The notes under the pieces were generated by a model. The model saw only the letters and a list, made by a program, of their open reading frames with translations, was not told where the DNA came from and ran no database searches. A stretch of 64,000 bases of DNA from UBA6663 sp044226485 (lineage in GTDB: Bacteria > Chloroflexota > Anaerolineae > Anaerolineales > UBA6663), in the NCBI GenBank assembly GCA_044226485.1, contig JBGAGY010000015.1, positions 62,001 to 126,000 of the forward strand, in the 5' to 3' direction. Shown here in pieces: positions 8,741 to 17,632 of this stretch (the first letter of the stretch is position 1; every line of letters starts with the position of its first letter). A program made the translations under genes and the position numbers.

Positions 8741-9829
8741 ATGACGACTTTCAAGTGCACCAACTGCGGCAAGTTTCAGGCGCTGGCGTTCACGGGCTAT
8801 CGCTGCCCGGTGTGTACAGGCGTACTGGGTTTGGCCGAAACACCGGGGTTCGATGCCGGCAAGGTCGAGCCGACCCAAACCGGGGTCTGGCGCTACCGGC
8901 ACACCTTCGGCCTGCCCGACGAAGCGCCGACCGTCACGCTGGGGGAAGGCAACACGCCGCTCATCCCGGTCGAGTTGAACGGACGCACGATCCATCTCAA
9001 GCATGAAGGGCTCAATCCGAGCGGCGCGTTCAAGGATCGCGGCATGGCCGTGGTCTTCAGCTGGCTGCGCCATATCGGTGTGACCGACGCGATCGAGGAT
9101 TCGTCGGGCAACGCCGGAGCTTCTTTCGCGGCCTATGCGGCGCGATCGGGGGTGCGGGCGCGCGTGTTCGTGCCAGCCTCCGCTGCCGGGGCCAAGCGCA
9201 GACAAATCGAGTCTTATGGCGCCGAGCTCGTCGCCGTCGATGGGCCTCGTTCGAAAGCCGCTGAAGCCGCGCATGCTGCGGCCAACTCCGGAGCCGTGTA
9301 CGCCAGCCACGTCTTCAATCCGCTTGGCCTGCTTGGAAACGCCACCTGCGCCTACGAGATCGTGGCGCAACTCGGGCGAGCGCCGGAGGCCGTGGTCTTG
9401 CCGGTGGGGCATGGCACGCTGCTGTTGGGCTTGGCGTATGGCTTCAAGGCGCTTCACGCAGCCGGCGTCATCGCCGCCCTGCCCCGTCTGATCGCCGTGC
9501 AGGCGATCAATTGCGCGCCACTCTGGGCTGTCGCGCAATACGGGCGCGCCGGCATCGGCTGGGTCACTGAGGGCGAGACGATCGCTGAAGGCATCCGCGT
9601 GGTGCTGCCCATTCGCGGCGACGCCGTGCTGGCCGCGATCAGCGAAAGCGGCGGCAGCGTGGTCGCCGTCGATGAAGAACGGATTCGCCCCGCGCATGCC
9701 GTGCTCGCCGCACAAGGCCTCTTCGTCGAGCCCACCAGCGCCACGATCTGGCCTGTGCTCGTCGACACGCCAGGCGACGTCGTCGGCATCCTCACCGGCC
9801 ACGGCCTCAAGACGGCCATGACCCTCTAG
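8741..9829 (+). CDS. thrC: Threonine synthase
   Basis: 362 aa PLP enzyme converting O-phosphohomoserine to threonine. Start ATG 8741 was chosen because the upstream in-frame codons lie in the palindrome. The N-terminus carries a zinc ribbon, CTNCGKF...CPVCTG, as in many bacterial and archaeal ThrC proteins. The PLP lysine lies in NPSGAFKDRGM, and the phosphate-binding loop is SSGNAGASFAAYAA. GEGNTPLIPV is the standard ThrC lead-in. It stands as a single gene. A threonine-synthase-like paralogue with another substrate cannot be excluded without sequence comparison. Confidence 0.88.
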   Translation: MTTFKCTNCGKFQALAFTGYRCPVCTGVLGLAETPGFDAGKVEPTQTGVWRYRHTFGLPDEAPTVTLGEGNTPLIPVELNGRTIHLKHEGLNPSGAFKDRGMAVVFSWLRHIGVTDAIEDSSGNAGASFAAYAARSGVRARVFVPASAAGAKRRQIESYGAELVAVDGPRSKAAEAAHAAANSGAVYASHVFNPLGLLGNATCAYEIVAQLGRAPEAVVLPVGHGTLLLGLAYGFKALHAAGVIAALPRLIAVQAINCAPLWAVAQYGRAGIGWVTEGETIAEGIRVVLPIRGDAVLAAISESGGSVVAVDEERIRPAHAVLAAQGLFVEPTSATIWPVLVDTPGDVVGILTGHGLKTAMTL

Positions 9830-9932
9830 CCTCACGGGACCGCGCGCAGAAAATTAAGTCACGGACTCCACAGATTGAAAAGCATCTCCGCCAATCTGCG
9901 AAATCCGCGGCAAGAACTCCCGCCGACATCAC

Positions 9933-11108
<1,176 letters not shown>

Positions 11109-11123
11109 AGAAACTCCGATGCT

Positions 11124-13499
11124 TCAGTTCCTGAGGGGTTTGCCGTTCTTGAGCATGTAGCTGATCCGATCCTGGGTTTTGGGCTCGGTCAGGAGCGAGA
11201 GAAAGGCTTCGCGCTCGAGGTCGAGGACGTAGTCCTCGGTCACCCAGGTCGGTTGAGTCAGATCGCCGCCGGCCAGGACGTGCGCGAGCTTGCGCGCGAT
11301 CAAGGCGTCGTGAGCGCTGATGAACCTGCCCCAGCGCAGTTGTTCGATCGCCAGCAACATCGCGGCCTTGCCGCGTGACCCGGCAGCGTAGACGCTCGCG
11401 GCCCCCCGGTCCGGCGGCACATAGCCGGAGTCGGCCAGGTCGAGGGCGACGCGCCTGGCGTGGCCGATCAGTTCCTCGTCGTTGGCCACGATCACGTCGT
11501 TGGAACCGAGGAAGCCGAGCGCCCGCGCCTGGGCCGCGCTCTCGCTGACTCTGGAATAGCCGATCGTCTCGAAGACCTTTTGCAGGAAGGGCAGCGGATC
11601 GACCCGCGGATCTGCTGCCATGTGCGGCGAGACCACCCGCCTCAGCAACTCCTTGCAGCCGCCGAGCGCCGGGATGAGGCCGACGCCGGCTTCGACAAAG
11701 CCCATGTACGTCTCGGCCGACGCGATCATGCGCGCGCCGGTGAACGCCAGTTCGACCCCGCCACCGAGCACGCGCTGCCGCGGCGCCGTCACGACGGGCT
11801 TTGGCGCGCAGCGCAGGTCAAGCACCCACTGCTGCAGGTCGCGAGCCGCGGCCTCGAGCGCGACGGGGTCACCGGCCGCCAGGATGAACATGCCGATGTT
11901 GGCGCCGAGCGAGAAGTCCTTGCCCTGGTTGGCGATCACCAGCGCCCGCCACTCGTCGCGCGCCAGCCACTCGAGTGCGGCCTTGCCGATGTCGACCGTG
12001 AAGGTGTCGAGGGTGTTGCCCTTCGAGTGGAACTCGAAGCCGAGCACGCCATCGCCCAAATCGAGCAGGCTGGCCGACGCGTTGCGCTTCAACTCGCGCC
12101 GCTGGCCGTCTTCGGTTCGCAGAGACACCGTCTGGCGCGGCCGCTCCACCGGCACGAAGGTGTGCTTCGTGGGGTGGTAGACCTCACGGCCGCCCTGCCC
12201 GCCCCGGTAGAAACCCGTCGCGCCGCTCGTGGCCAATGCCGTCACCCAGTCGGGCACGACGATCTCACGCGCCTGCATCAACTCGATGCCGTGCTTCAGG
12301 CCGATCGCGTCCCAGATCTCGAACGGGCCGAGCTCGCTGCCGAAACCGTGGCGCAACGCCTGATCGATGGCGTAGGGCGTCTCGGCGATCTCAGGGATCC
12401 GCCGGGCCGCGTAGGCCAGGATCGGCAGCGTCGTCTCGATGATGTAGGCCCCGCCGCGATCATCGGCCCACTTCGGCTCGGTGAAGATCTCGCGCAGGCG
12501 TTCGGCGAGCGGCAGGTCCTTGGTCGCGCCGATCACGTCGAAGCGCGGCTTGGTCGGAGGCCGGTGCTCGAGGGTCGCCAGGTCGAGCGCGTGGAAGATC
12601 TTGTTGCCGGCGTCGTCCTTGACAGCCTTGTAGAAGCCCTGGCCGGTTTTGTTGCCCAACCACTTGCGCGCGAGCATCTCCTGCACGGGTGCCGGCATCT
12701 TGAATAGCTCGCGGCTGTCGTCGTCCGGCGCGAGCTCATACAGGTTCGCGTTGACGTGCGCCATCACGTCAAGGCCGACCAGGTCGGCCAGCCTGAAGGT
12801 GCCGGTCTTGGGGTTGCCCACGATCGGGCCGCTGAGGACGTCGGCCTCCTCGACCGAATAGCCGTTGTCGAGGGCCGCGATGCTGCGGTACTGGCCGACA
12901 AAAGCGCCGATGCGGTTGGCGATGAAGTTGGGCGTGTCGTTGCAGCGCACCACGACCTTGCCCAAACGCGCCCCTGCGAACGCCTCGAAGGCGTCGACCA
13001 GGGCAGGATCGGTGTCGGCCGTTGGGATGACCTCGAGCAGCTTGAGATAGCGCGGAGGATTAAAGAAGTGCGTGCCGAAGAACGCGCGTCTGAACTCGGC
13101 GCCGCGCTCTGCCGCGATCGATCCGATCGGGATGCCCGAGGTGTTCGTCGTCACCATCGCGCCCGACTTGCGCAACGGCTCGAGCCTGGCCATCAACGCC
13201 TGCTTGGGCTCCAGTTGCTCGATGATGACCTCGATGATCCAGTCCGCTTCGCGCGCGGCGCGCTCGAGATCATCCTCGGTGTTGCCGAGCGTCACGCGGT
13301 CAGCCGCTTCGGGCCCGCTGAGCGCCGCCGGCCTCGCTTTGACCTGCCGCTCCCAGAGCCCCTTCACCACGGCGTTCCGATCCGCGCCGTCCGCCGGCAC
13401 ATCGAGCAGGGTGACTCTCAGCCCCACGTTGGCGCAATGCGCCGCGATCCCGCCTCCCATGGTGCCTGCGCCGATGACCAGGACTCGTTGGATCTGCAT
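11124..13499 (-). CDS. fadN: 3-hydroxyacyl-CoA dehydrogenase / enoyl-CoA hydratase fusion (FadN type)
   Basis: About 791 aa. It catalyses hydration and NAD-dependent oxidation in beta-oxidation. The dehydrogenase comes first (IQRVLVIGAGTMGGGIAAHCANVG Rossmann loop; FFGTHFFNPPRYLKLLEVI; NFIANRIG), then a crotonase domain in the C-terminal half (ALVIANQGKDFSLGANIGMF; GFVEAGVGLIPALGG). This order is that of FadN, the reverse of E. coli FadB. The start at 13499 is preferred because GAGG lies 5 nt upstream; ATG 13502 or a longer start at 13532 is possible. It lies 29 bp after the acyl-CoA dehydrogenase gene. Confidence 0.93.
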   Translation of the reverse strand: MQIQRVLVIGAGTMGGGIAAHCANVGLRVTLLDVPADGADRNAVVKGLWERQVKARPAALSGPEAADRVTLGNTEDDLERAAREADWIIEVIIEQLEPKQALMARLEPLRKSGAMVTTNTSGIPIGSIAAERGAEFRRAFFGTHFFNPPRYLKLLEVIPTADTDPALVDAFEAFAGARLGKVVVRCNDTPNFIANRIGAFVGQYRSIAALDNGYSVEEADVLSGPIVGNPKTGTFRLADLVGLDVMAHVNANLYELAPDDDSRELFKMPAPVQEMLARKWLGNKTGQGFYKAVKDDAGNKIFHALDLATLEHRPPTKPRFDVIGATKDLPLAERLREIFTEPKWADDRGGAYIIETTLPILAYAARRIPEIAETPYAIDQALRHGFGSELGPFEIWDAIGLKHGIELMQAREIVVPDWVTALATSGATGFYRGGQGGREVYHPTKHTFVPVERPRQTVSLRTEDGQRRELKRNASASLLDLGDGVLGFEFHSKGNTLDTFTVDIGKAALEWLARDEWRALVIANQGKDFSLGANIGMFILAAGDPVALEAAARDLQQWVLDLRCAPKPVVTAPRQRVLGGGVELAFTGARMIASAETYMGFVEAGVGLIPALGGCKELLRRVVSPHMAADPRVDPLPFLQKVFETIGYSRVSESAAQARALGFLGSNDVIVANDEELIGHARRVALDLADSGYVPPDRGAASVYAAGSRGKAAMLLAIEQLRWGRFISAHDALIARKLAHVLAGGDLTQPTWVTEDYVLDLEREAFLSLLTEPKTQDRISYMLKNGKPLRN

Positions 13500-13528
13500 C
13501 ATCACCTCAGTTCGATGGCCCATCGCCA

Positions 13529-14815
13529 TCACACAAACGCCTGCATCCCCGTGATCTCCCTGCCGACCACCAGGGTGTTGATCTCGTGAGTGCCCTCGTA
13601 GGAATAGACGGCCTCCATGTCGGCGAAGTGGCGGGCGACATGGCGGTCGATGAGGATGCCGTTGCCGCCCATCGTCTCGCGCGCGAGCGCGACGACGCGA
13701 CGGGCCTTGGATGCGTTGAACATCTTGACCAACGCGGCCTGGCCATCCGACATTTTGCCGGCGGCGCCGAGCGTGCTCAGCCGCCAGGCCAGGAGTTTCA
13801 TGGCCTCGAGCTCGGCGAGCATCTCGACAAGCTTGGCCTGGATGAGTTGAAAGCCGGCGATGGGCCTGCCGAACTGCACGCGGCTCTTGGCGTAAGCGAG
13901 CGCGAACTCGTAGGCGGCCTGGGCATGGCCGACGGCGGACCAGGCGACGCCGGCCCGCGTGGTGGCGAGCACGCGAGCCACGTCCTTGAAGGAGCGGCAG
14001 CGCTCGAGCTGGTTCGCGATCGGCACCCGGCAGTCCTTCAGGACGATGTCGGCGTTGGGCAGCGCGCGCAGGGCGAGCTTGTGCTCGATCCTGGTCGCCT
14101 CGAAGCCCGGCGTGCCCTTCTCGACGACGAAGGCGCCCACCTGCCCGGTTTGATCGTCCTGGGCGTAGATGATGATGATGTCAGCGAAGGTCGCGGCGCC
14201 GATCCAACGCTTGGCGCCGTTGAGAACGTAGTGATCGCCGTCGCGTCGGGCCGTCGTCGCGATGTGCGCGGCGTCTGAGCCGATGTGCGGCTCCGTCAAC
14301 CCGAACGCGCCGATCAACTCGAGCTTCGCCATCGAGGGCAGCCACCGCCGGCGCTGCTCCTCAGAGCCGAGCTGGTAGATCGACTGCATCGCCAGGCCCG
14401 TCGTCACGCCGAACAGCGTGGCCAACGAACCGTCGCCGCGCGTGAGTTCGTATTGCAGCACGCCCGTGATCAGCGGCGAGAGGCCCGGGCACCCATAACC
14501 CTGGATCGTGCCGCCGCCGATCTCCAACGACGCGAACTTCTTGAACAGATGCAGCGGCGTCTCGTCCCGCTCCCAGTACTCGCCGATGGTCGGCACGATC
14601 TCGACATCGACGAACGCCCTGACGCGATGCCGCAGGACGCGCTCCTCGGGCGTCAACAGCCCATCGAGGTCGAAGTAGTCGTGAGCGGGATCCAACACGC
14701 GCGCGTCCGACACGCCGACTCCAAGGCCCGGCGACACGGGGACACCCTCCACCGAGGCCTGGGTTTTTTCAGGAGAGGTCGTGGTCGACGAAAGAGGTCG
14801 TTTGAATTTGAGCAT
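13529..14815 (-). CDS. Acyl-CoA dehydrogenase, glutaryl-CoA dehydrogenase-like
   Basis: 428 aa from the ATG at 14815; the frame is open further upstream, but that stretch lacks homology features and overlaps the TetR gene. FAD enzyme making enoyl-CoA. It has the acyl-CoA dehydrogenase blocks AFGLTEPHIGSDAAHIATTA and YVLNGAKRWIGAA, RVQFGRPIAGFQLIQAKL, and a C-terminal YSYEGTHEINTLVVGREITGMQAF. The YEGTH-(D/E)-I block, with the catalytic glutamate, is closest to glutaryl-CoA dehydrogenases. In this operon a fatty acyl-CoA role is as likely. Confidence 0.88.
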   Translation of the reverse strand: MLKFKRPLSSTTTSPEKTQASVEGVPVSPGLGVGVSDARVLDPAHDYFDLDGLLTPEERVLRHRVRAFVDVEIVPTIGEYWERDETPLHLFKKFASLEIGGGTIQGYGCPGLSPLITGVLQYELTRGDGSLATLFGVTTGLAMQSIYQLGSEEQRRRWLPSMAKLELIGAFGLTEPHIGSDAAHIATTARRDGDHYVLNGAKRWIGAATFADIIIIYAQDDQTGQVGAFVVEKGTPGFEATRIEHKLALRALPNADIVLKDCRVPIANQLERCRSFKDVARVLATTRAGVAWSAVGHAQAAYEFALAYAKSRVQFGRPIAGFQLIQAKLVEMLAELEAMKLLAWRLSTLGAAGKMSDGQAALVKMFNASKARRVVALARETMGGNGILIDRHVARHFADMEAVYSYEGTHEINTLVVGREITGMQAFV

Positions 14816-14829
14816 CGAGGGCCTCTTGA

Positions 14830-14940
14830 GGACCGCAGACGGCAGACCGCGGACCATTGCATTGAACGGCCACAAGGGCCGATGACGACAACCTACCCCG
14901 ATCCGCCGGATGCGGTCCGCCGTCAGATCCGCCCCACCGA
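14830..14940. repeat. Imperfect GACCGCGGAC-type inverted repeat
   Basis: Left units GACCGCAGACGGCAGACCGCGG are mirrored by CCGCCGGATGCGGTCCGCCGTC on the right, between the TetR and acyl-CoA dehydrogenase genes. Similar units occur at 30866-30895 and 31138-31168. Confidence 0.5.
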
Positions 14941-15549
14941 GCTCCAGGCCGCCAGCAAGTCCTGGACGGCTCGGGTGGCAAGGCCGACGGCGCGCTTCTT
15001 GCCGCCGGGCATCTGGCGCGCCAGGGCCAGCGAGGCGATGCCGTGCAACGTCGACCACAGGATCGTGACGGCATCGTCGAGGTCGACCGCCATGACGGAG
15101 CGAGAGTCAGCCCAGGCCTCCAGGGCCGCGCGGGCCTCAGCCAACGCGTGCGCCCCGGCCTCCCGATAGGTCGCCGCGTCGACGGCCACGCCGGTCAGGC
15201 CATGCATGGCTTCATAGAGATCGCGCTCGCCCCAGGCGAAGTTGCAGTAAGCCCGAGCCAGGTCGCCGGCTGCCGACTCGGGGTCGACGGCACGCTGGCG
15301 CGCGGCGTGGAGCCTTGAAGCGAGGGCTTCATACCCGAGGCTGGCCAGCTCGGCCACGAGGGCGGCCTTGTTCTCGAAGTGCGTGTACAAGACGGGCAGG
15401 CTGTATTCGATCCGCTCGGCGAGGCGCCGCATCGTCACGGCCTCCCAGCCTTCGTCGGCCGCGATCGCGCGGGCCGCTTCGAGGATGGCCTGACGGGTCT
15501 TCTGGCGCTCGCGATCGCGCCGGGTCGGGGTCGCCACATCTCCTAACAT
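14923..15549 (-). CDS. TetR-family transcriptional regulator
   Basis: 208 aa. The N-terminal helix-turn-helix is typical: RQAILEAARAIAADEGWEAVTMRRLAERIEYSLPVLYTHFENKAALVAELA (about residues 17-70). The C-terminal ligand domain resembles the WHG-type TetR C-domain. It is the first gene of the beta-oxidation unit, so it probably represses it in response to an acyl-CoA; this is inference from context. A perfect palindrome overlaps its own start codon, indicating autoregulation. The start codon lies 9 nt after a TATATT box. Confidence 0.92.
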   Translation of the reverse strand: MLGDVATPTRRDRERQKTRQAILEAARAIAADEGWEAVTMRRLAERIEYSLPVLYTHFENKAALVAELASLGYEALASRLHAARQRAVDPESAAGDLARAYCNFAWGERDLYEAMHGLTGVAVDAATYREAGAHALAEARAALEAWADSRSVMAVDLDDAVTILWSTLHGIASLALARQMPGGKKRAVGLATRAVQDLLAAWSSVGRI

Positions 15550-15575
15550 CGTTAGGAGAATATATCAGCGTTAGG
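15540..15575 (-). promoter_or_regulatory. TetR operator overlapping the -10 region and start codon
   Basis: A perfect 8+3+8 palindrome CTCCTAAC-N3-GTTAGGAG spans 15540-15558 and contains the ATG at 15549. A third half-site CGTTAGG lies at 15569-15575. A TATATT -10 box (15559-15564, minus strand) lies between them. Occupancy would block initiation. Confidence 0.7.
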
Positions 15576-15661
15576 TTTCAAGAGTCAATGAGTAGTATTT
15601 GAGAACTCGGGCGGTGGTGGGGGCACGCAGAGCAGCCCGCCCCCACATGTGTCAGACGGGT

Positions 15662-16030
15662 TCAGGGTTGGGTCGCGCGCCGACGATGCAGACCCCGGGC
15701 GCGCGACACCGGAACGACGAACAGGATGCCCGAGTCCGGGGCATCGAGCGGGCCAGTGACGGCCTCGGTGGCGGCGATCAGGCCTTCCACGTCGAAGCCG
15801 TCCGGGACGACCGTAAACAGCGTGCGGCTCGGATCCTCGCGCGGGCGCAGGAGGCGCGCCAGCGACGGGATCAGCGGAAGATCTGCGCCGGACGCATGAT
15901 CGGCCAGGTGGTGGCCCAGGCCAGAGCTCTCGATCGACGTGACGCCGGTCACGCCGGCAGCCAACCAGGCTTCAAGGACCCCGGGGATGTGATCCTCGGT
16001 ATCCAGCACCAACACGACGAGCTCAGGCAT
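15662..16030 (-). CDS. PII-like signalling protein linked to an antiporter
   Basis: 122 aa. The small alpha/beta pattern, MPELVVLVLDTEDHIPGVLEAWLAAGVTGVTSIESSGLG at the start and DSGILFVVPVSRARGL near the end, fits the ferredoxin-like PII (GlnB-like) fold. PII-like proteins encoded next to transporters often bind nucleotides and gate the transporter. The ATG at 16030 overlaps the antiporter's end by 8 bp, so the two are translationally coupled. Neither the T-loop nor the nucleotide ligand can be judged by eye. Confidence 0.6.
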   Translation of the reverse strand: MPELVVLVLDTEDHIPGVLEAWLAAGVTGVTSIESSGLGHHLADHASGADLPLIPSLARLLRPREDPSRTLFTVVPDGFDVEGLIAATEAVTGPLDAPDSGILFVVPVSRARGLHRRRATQP

Positions 16031-17240
16031 GGTGGTTCTCCTCGGTCTGACGAGCGGCCGGCTCGTGAAACGCCCAACGCAGAAGCGGCGGAGTGGCCAG
16101 CGTCGTCGCCAGGACCATGAGCACGACGCTCGTGAAGGCCGACGTGTCCAGCAGGCCGTTGCTGACGCCGACCGATGCCACGATCAGGCCGACCTCGCCG
16201 CGCGAGATCATGCCCAGGCCGACGCGCCACGCCGAACGGTTCGACAGGCCGCCCAGCCGCGCTCCAAGGCCGGAACCGAACAGCTTGGTCGCAAAGGCGA
16301 TGACGATGACCCAGAGCGTGATGCCGATATCGCCGACCGAAAGCGCGCGCGCGTCGGCCTGCAGCCCGATGCCGACCAGGAAGACCGGCACAAAGAAGGC
16401 GTATGCCAGCACGTGCATGCCGCGTTCGATCTTGCCCTTGAGCGGGCTGCGAGCAAGCGCGACGCCGACGATGAAGGCTCCAGTGATCACCGCCACCCCG
16501 CCCACCACCTCCGACGCCCAGGCGAAGGCCAGGACCAGCACCACCACGAGCGAGAGCACCGGCTCGCTGATCGCCCACTCGCGTTCCTCGACCCAGTGCA
16601 CGGCTTTTGGCAACAGCCAGGTTCCCAAAACGAGCGCTCCGACCAGGAACAACACCATCCGCACGAGGGTCCAGGCGAGTTCGCCCAGACCGCCTCCCCC
16701 ACCCAGGGCAAGCGCAATGAAGGCAGAGAGGACGGCGATGGCCAGGACGTCATCGACCACCGCGGCGCCGAGCAGGGTCAGGCCTTCGGGGCTGCGCAGG
16801 CGTTTGAGCTCGATCAGGGTCTGCGCCGAGATGCTGACCGAGGTGGCCGCCATGACGATGCTCAGGAACGCCGCGTGCTCGAAGTCGAGCCCGAACGGGA
16901 GCAACGCCGCCGTGCCGAGCAAGAGCGGGGAGACCACTCCGAGCACGCCCGCCCAGACGGCGGGCCGACCGGCTTTGCGCAGGTCGTCGACGGCCACCTC
17001 TAGGCCGGCCGTGAACATGAGGAAGATCACGCCCAGCTCGCCGAACTCGATCAGGGCCTCGCTGACGTGCGCGGTCTCGAAATAGGGCAGTTTGAAAAGC
17101 CCGAGAACGGAGGGCCCCAGGACCAGGCCCACGAGGAGTTCCCCGAGCACCACCGGCTGACGAAAACGGCCGCTCAGCCATCCGCCCAGCTTGGCGGCGG
17201 CGATGATGAGCGCAAGCGCTGCAAGAAGAGGCAAAATCAT
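16023..17240 (-). CDS. Cation:proton antiporter (CPA2/Kef type)
   Basis: 405 aa with about 12 hydrophobic helices. It exchanges K+ or Na+ for H+ across the inner membrane. Typical blocks are GRFRQPVVLGELLVGLVLGPSVLG, GVIFLMFTAGLEVAVDDLR, AAVVDDVLAIAVLSAF (the conserved acidic pair of helix 5 reads VVDDV), and GMISRGEVGLIVASVG (helix 10). No C-terminal TrkA-N or TrkA-C regulatory domain is present; the overlapping PII-like gene may supply regulation instead. Confidence 0.92.
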   Translation of the reverse strand: MILPLLAALALIIAAAKLGGWLSGRFRQPVVLGELLVGLVLGPSVLGLFKLPYFETAHVSEALIEFGELGVIFLMFTAGLEVAVDDLRKAGRPAVWAGVLGVVSPLLLGTAALLPFGLDFEHAAFLSIVMAATSVSISAQTLIELKRLRSPEGLTLLGAAVVDDVLAIAVLSAFIALALGGGGGLGELAWTLVRMVLFLVGALVLGTWLLPKAVHWVEEREWAISEPVLSLVVVLVLAFAWASEVVGGVAVITGAFIVGVALARSPLKGKIERGMHVLAYAFFVPVFLVGIGLQADARALSVGDIGITLWVIVIAFATKLFGSGLGARLGGLSNRSAWRVGLGMISRGEVGLIVASVGVSNGLLDTSAFTSVVLMVLATTLATPPLLRWAFHEPAARQTEENHHA

Positions 17241-17632
17241 TCTGCGCTACACTGTATCGCTATTCTTCGGCCCCACGCCGCGATTGTCGCATTTGAGGCG
17301 ACCAAATGGCGGCGAATCACCGATTCGGTGAGGGCCTGTTTTTTCGGTCAACGCTCGTCCCGGCGTCGTTCTCGCTGACCGGCACCACCACACCCGACCG
17401 TCTGCGCCTTGTCTGATCTCCGCCGCAAGGGCAGCGACGCTCGATAGTGCATGTGAATGGACAGCCCCGTCACGCAGCCCCCATCGTACGATCTCTTGAT
17501 GATGACGTTCTAGATCGCCACTCCCCCGCACGGTCGCCGATCAAGGTCAAAGGACGAACACCCGCGGAGAATGGTTGGCTCGCTTTCCACTCTCCGAACG
17601 CGTTGCCCTTTGTCTGCGAGCGAGAAGCGGAG
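17241..17632. other. 392-bp intergenic region between antiporter and glycohydrolase genes
   Basis: No supported gene. A short hairpin TCACCGATTCGGTGA (17317-17331) is followed 7 nt later by six T residues, which is a weak terminator-like signal on the plus strand. The rest is unremarkable and could be decayed coding sequence. Confidence 0.4.

Noticed and set aside
13500..13532. Longer N-terminus for the FadN-like protein
   Set aside because: The extra residues precede the Rossmann start VLVIGAG by more than usual, and the GAGG site fits the start at 13499.
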